Source of the DNA: a bacterium
GTDB taxonomy: Bacteria > Electryoneota > RPQS01
Direction of reading: 5' to 3'
Assembly: GCA_018814465.1 (NCBI GenBank)
Contig: JAHIZR010000015.1
Coordinates: forward strand, 1 to 7,226
Length of the DNA stretch: 7,226 nt
In this document: one piece after another, positions 5,878 through 7,226 of the stretch
Numbering within the stretch: the stretch's first letter is position 1
How the letters are laid out: each line of letters begins with the position of its first letter
Program-made: the position numbers and the translations under genes
Notes under the pieces: generated by a model
What the model was told of the DNA's origin: nothing
Databases searched by the model: none
The model's input: the letters and a program-made list of their open reading frames with translations, nothing else

Positions 5878-7191
5878 TTAACGGTCAAATTGTATCAGAA
5901 ACCGGGTCAACTCGCCGGGAATGCTCTCAAAGGAAAACTCGAAACCGTGACGGGAGAGTATCTCATGGACAAGCGTCAAGCCGATTCCTTGACCGTTCTT
6001 CTTCGTGCTGAAGAAGGGAGTAAAAATCCGCGCCTTGACTTCTTCAGAAAGGCCTGGCCCGTCATCTTCAATCGCCAAGCATCGCTTTCCGTACTTCCTG
6101 AACAACTCAACTCTGATGAGTCCGTTTCGGTCAATTGCCTCCATCGCATTCTTCAGCAGATTCATCAGTACCTGCTCGAATTGAGCGATATCCAGCGAGA
6201 CTTTTCCGTAGTTTTCCTCAATAGCCGTCTCGAAACGAATATTCCGCTCACTGCAGTCCGGTTGAATCAGATAGAGAATTCGTTTGATTAACTCTTCGAT
6301 ATCCGCCCGGCTGCGGGAAGGATTAGGCAGCCTGACCACGTCCGCATAGCCGCGCATGAATCTGTCAAGATACTGCGTCCGCTTCACGGCAACCGAAACG
6401 GCGGTCTGAAATTCCGCCCGGTCCTCGGCACTCAGCTGATCTGCATACGTCAGGGTGGACTGGAGAATCGATTGAGTGGCGCCCACCGTACTGCTTACTT
6501 CATGCGAAAAGATCCTGATGAGCGTCTCGTAAGCCTCCTTCTCCGATTTCCAGATTTCTTTGGTAAGTTCGACGAGAAGATAAAAGCTTCTGAGAAAACC
6601 GCTATCATAGAACTGCGAATGGGTGCATTTGATCCGGCGTCCTCCGCTTAGACCCAGCACAGCAGTATCGTCGATATCCAGACTGTTGAGCCCTGCAGCC
6701 AGCGATGTAGGCAGATCTCCCAGTCTGAACCCTCTGACATCCGCCTCACGCAGGTTCAAAAATTCAAGCGCCGCTGGATTGATCATATCGACTTCGCGGC
6801 TGATGTCCAAGGTGATCAAACCAGAGGGTGAAACCTTCATGATTTTCTCAAGAAACAGCTGCTGTTCCTCGGACCTCAGCCGCTCGTTGCGCAATCTGCG
6901 GATCATCTCATTGTACAGCCTGACAAGTTTGTTCAGATCCGATGAAGCCACTTCACCGAAGGTATGAGTGAAATCCTGTTCCTTGATGAATTCCGATCCG
7001 GTCGCCAGCAGTGTCAGATGCAGCCGGTAGCCGCGAATCAAATATATGCCGGCAAACATCGACGCCGCAACGAGTATCTCCAACAGGATAATCCACAACC
7101 GGAAATGCTCCATGAGCACGAAAATCCCGGCGGCCAGGATCATAACATGCAGAACGATCAAGTAGGTGAGTACTCGTGAATGCAGCGTCAT
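5878..7191 (-). CDS. Membrane sensor histidine kinase, NtrY-like layout
   Basis: The 437-residue protein has two closely spaced membrane helices (about 7-29 and 32-53) with almost no periplasmic loop, a HAMP-like linker (about 54-108), a PAS domain (about 112-210, VSPSGLITLD...MINPAALEFL), a dimerisation/phosphoacceptor region with H230 in RIFSHEVSSTVGA, and an ATPase domain. The ATPase boxes are N-box MNLLKNAMEAI (N344/N348), G1 DDGPGL (D376/D377), F-box FTPFFSTKK and G2 GQGIGLTLV. The sequence after the histidine is unusual: E-V-S-S-T in place of the common E-I-x-N-P, so the residue normally used for phosphatase activity is Ser234. Lack of an external sensor domain suggests detection of a membrane or cytoplasmic cue, perhaps through PAS. 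It begins with an ATGA overlap with the NtrC-type gene, so the two are expected to be cognate partners. The gene appears complete. Confidence 0.93.
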   Translation of the reverse strand: MTLHSRVLTYLIVLHVMILAAGIFVLMEHFRLWIILLEILVAASMFAGIYLIRGYRLHLTLLATGSEFIKEQDFTHTFGEVASSDLNKLVRLYNEMIRRLRNERLRSEEQQLFLEKIMKVSPSGLITLDISREVDMINPAALEFLNLREADVRGFRLGDLPTSLAAGLNSLDIDDTAVLGLSGGRRIKCTHSQFYDSGFLRSFYLLVELTKEIWKSEKEAYETLIRIFSHEVSSTVGATQSILQSTLTYADQLSAEDRAEFQTAVSVAVKRTQYLDRFMRGYADVVRLPNPSRSRADIEELIKRILYLIQPDCSERNIRFETAIEENYGKVSLDIAQFEQVLMNLLKNAMEAIDRNGLIRVELFRKYGKRCLAIEDDGPGLSEEVKARIFTPFFSTKKNGQGIGLTLVHEILSRHGFEFSFESIPGELTRFLIQFDR

Positions 7192-7226
7192 GGAGTCATG
7201 CCATGCTTTTCAAGTTTGCGGTAGAG
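7188..7226 (-). CDS. C-terminal end of an NtrC-family sigma-54 activator (partial)
   Basis: Only 12 codons are visible, reading LYRKLEKHGMTP and then TGA. The LYRKLxKxG pattern is the hallmark second helix end of the Fis-type helix-turn-helix that closes most NtrC-family sigma-54-dependent response regulators. The stop overlaps the start of the membrane kinase gene (ATGA). The neighbouring NtrY-like kinase fits a two-component pair. The receiver and AAA+ domains lie outside the window, so family membership is inferred from this short but distinctive tail and from context. Confidence 0.75.
   Translation of the reverse strand, partial: LYRKLEKHGMTP

Overview
The window (about 7.2 kb, roughly half G+C) is a dense block of bacterial signal-transduction genes, all on the minus strand. 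Read in the direction of transcription, from high to low coordinates, it starts with the last 12 codons of what looks like an NtrC-type sigma-54 activator. This is followed, with an ATGA overlap, by a membrane histidine kinase (5878-7191). An intergenic stretch of about 650 bases comes next. It holds hairpins that look like intrinsic terminators, a sigma-54-like promoter match and two weak small plus-strand ORFs.

Below it lies a compact six-gene cluster: soluble histidine kinase (to 5228) -> receiver-PAS protein -> stand-alone receiver -> HDOD domain protein -> FapA/DUF342 protein -> start of a membrane-anchored protein that runs off the left edge. Four of the five junctions overlap (8, 4, 14 and 20 nt) and the other is a gap of about 31 nt, so this is very probably one operon with translational coupling. 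Neither receiver protein has a DNA-binding domain. The likely outputs are protein-level: HDOD scaffold or hydrolase-like activity, the FapA beta-helix protein, and the membrane protein.

The NtrC-type regulator and its kinase form a separate two-component unit upstream. The TGGCATG-N4-TCGC match before the second operon suggests, as inference only, that this activator could drive the six-gene cluster through sigma-54 RNA polymerase.

The organism cannot be named from the sequence. Sigma-54 signalling, FapA and HDOD point to a Gram-negative-type bacterium such as a deltaproteobacterium or an FCB-group candidate phylum. Moderate GC and a TTG start with a good GGAGG ribosome site fit either. I see no rRNA, tRNA, insertion sequence or CRISPR array.
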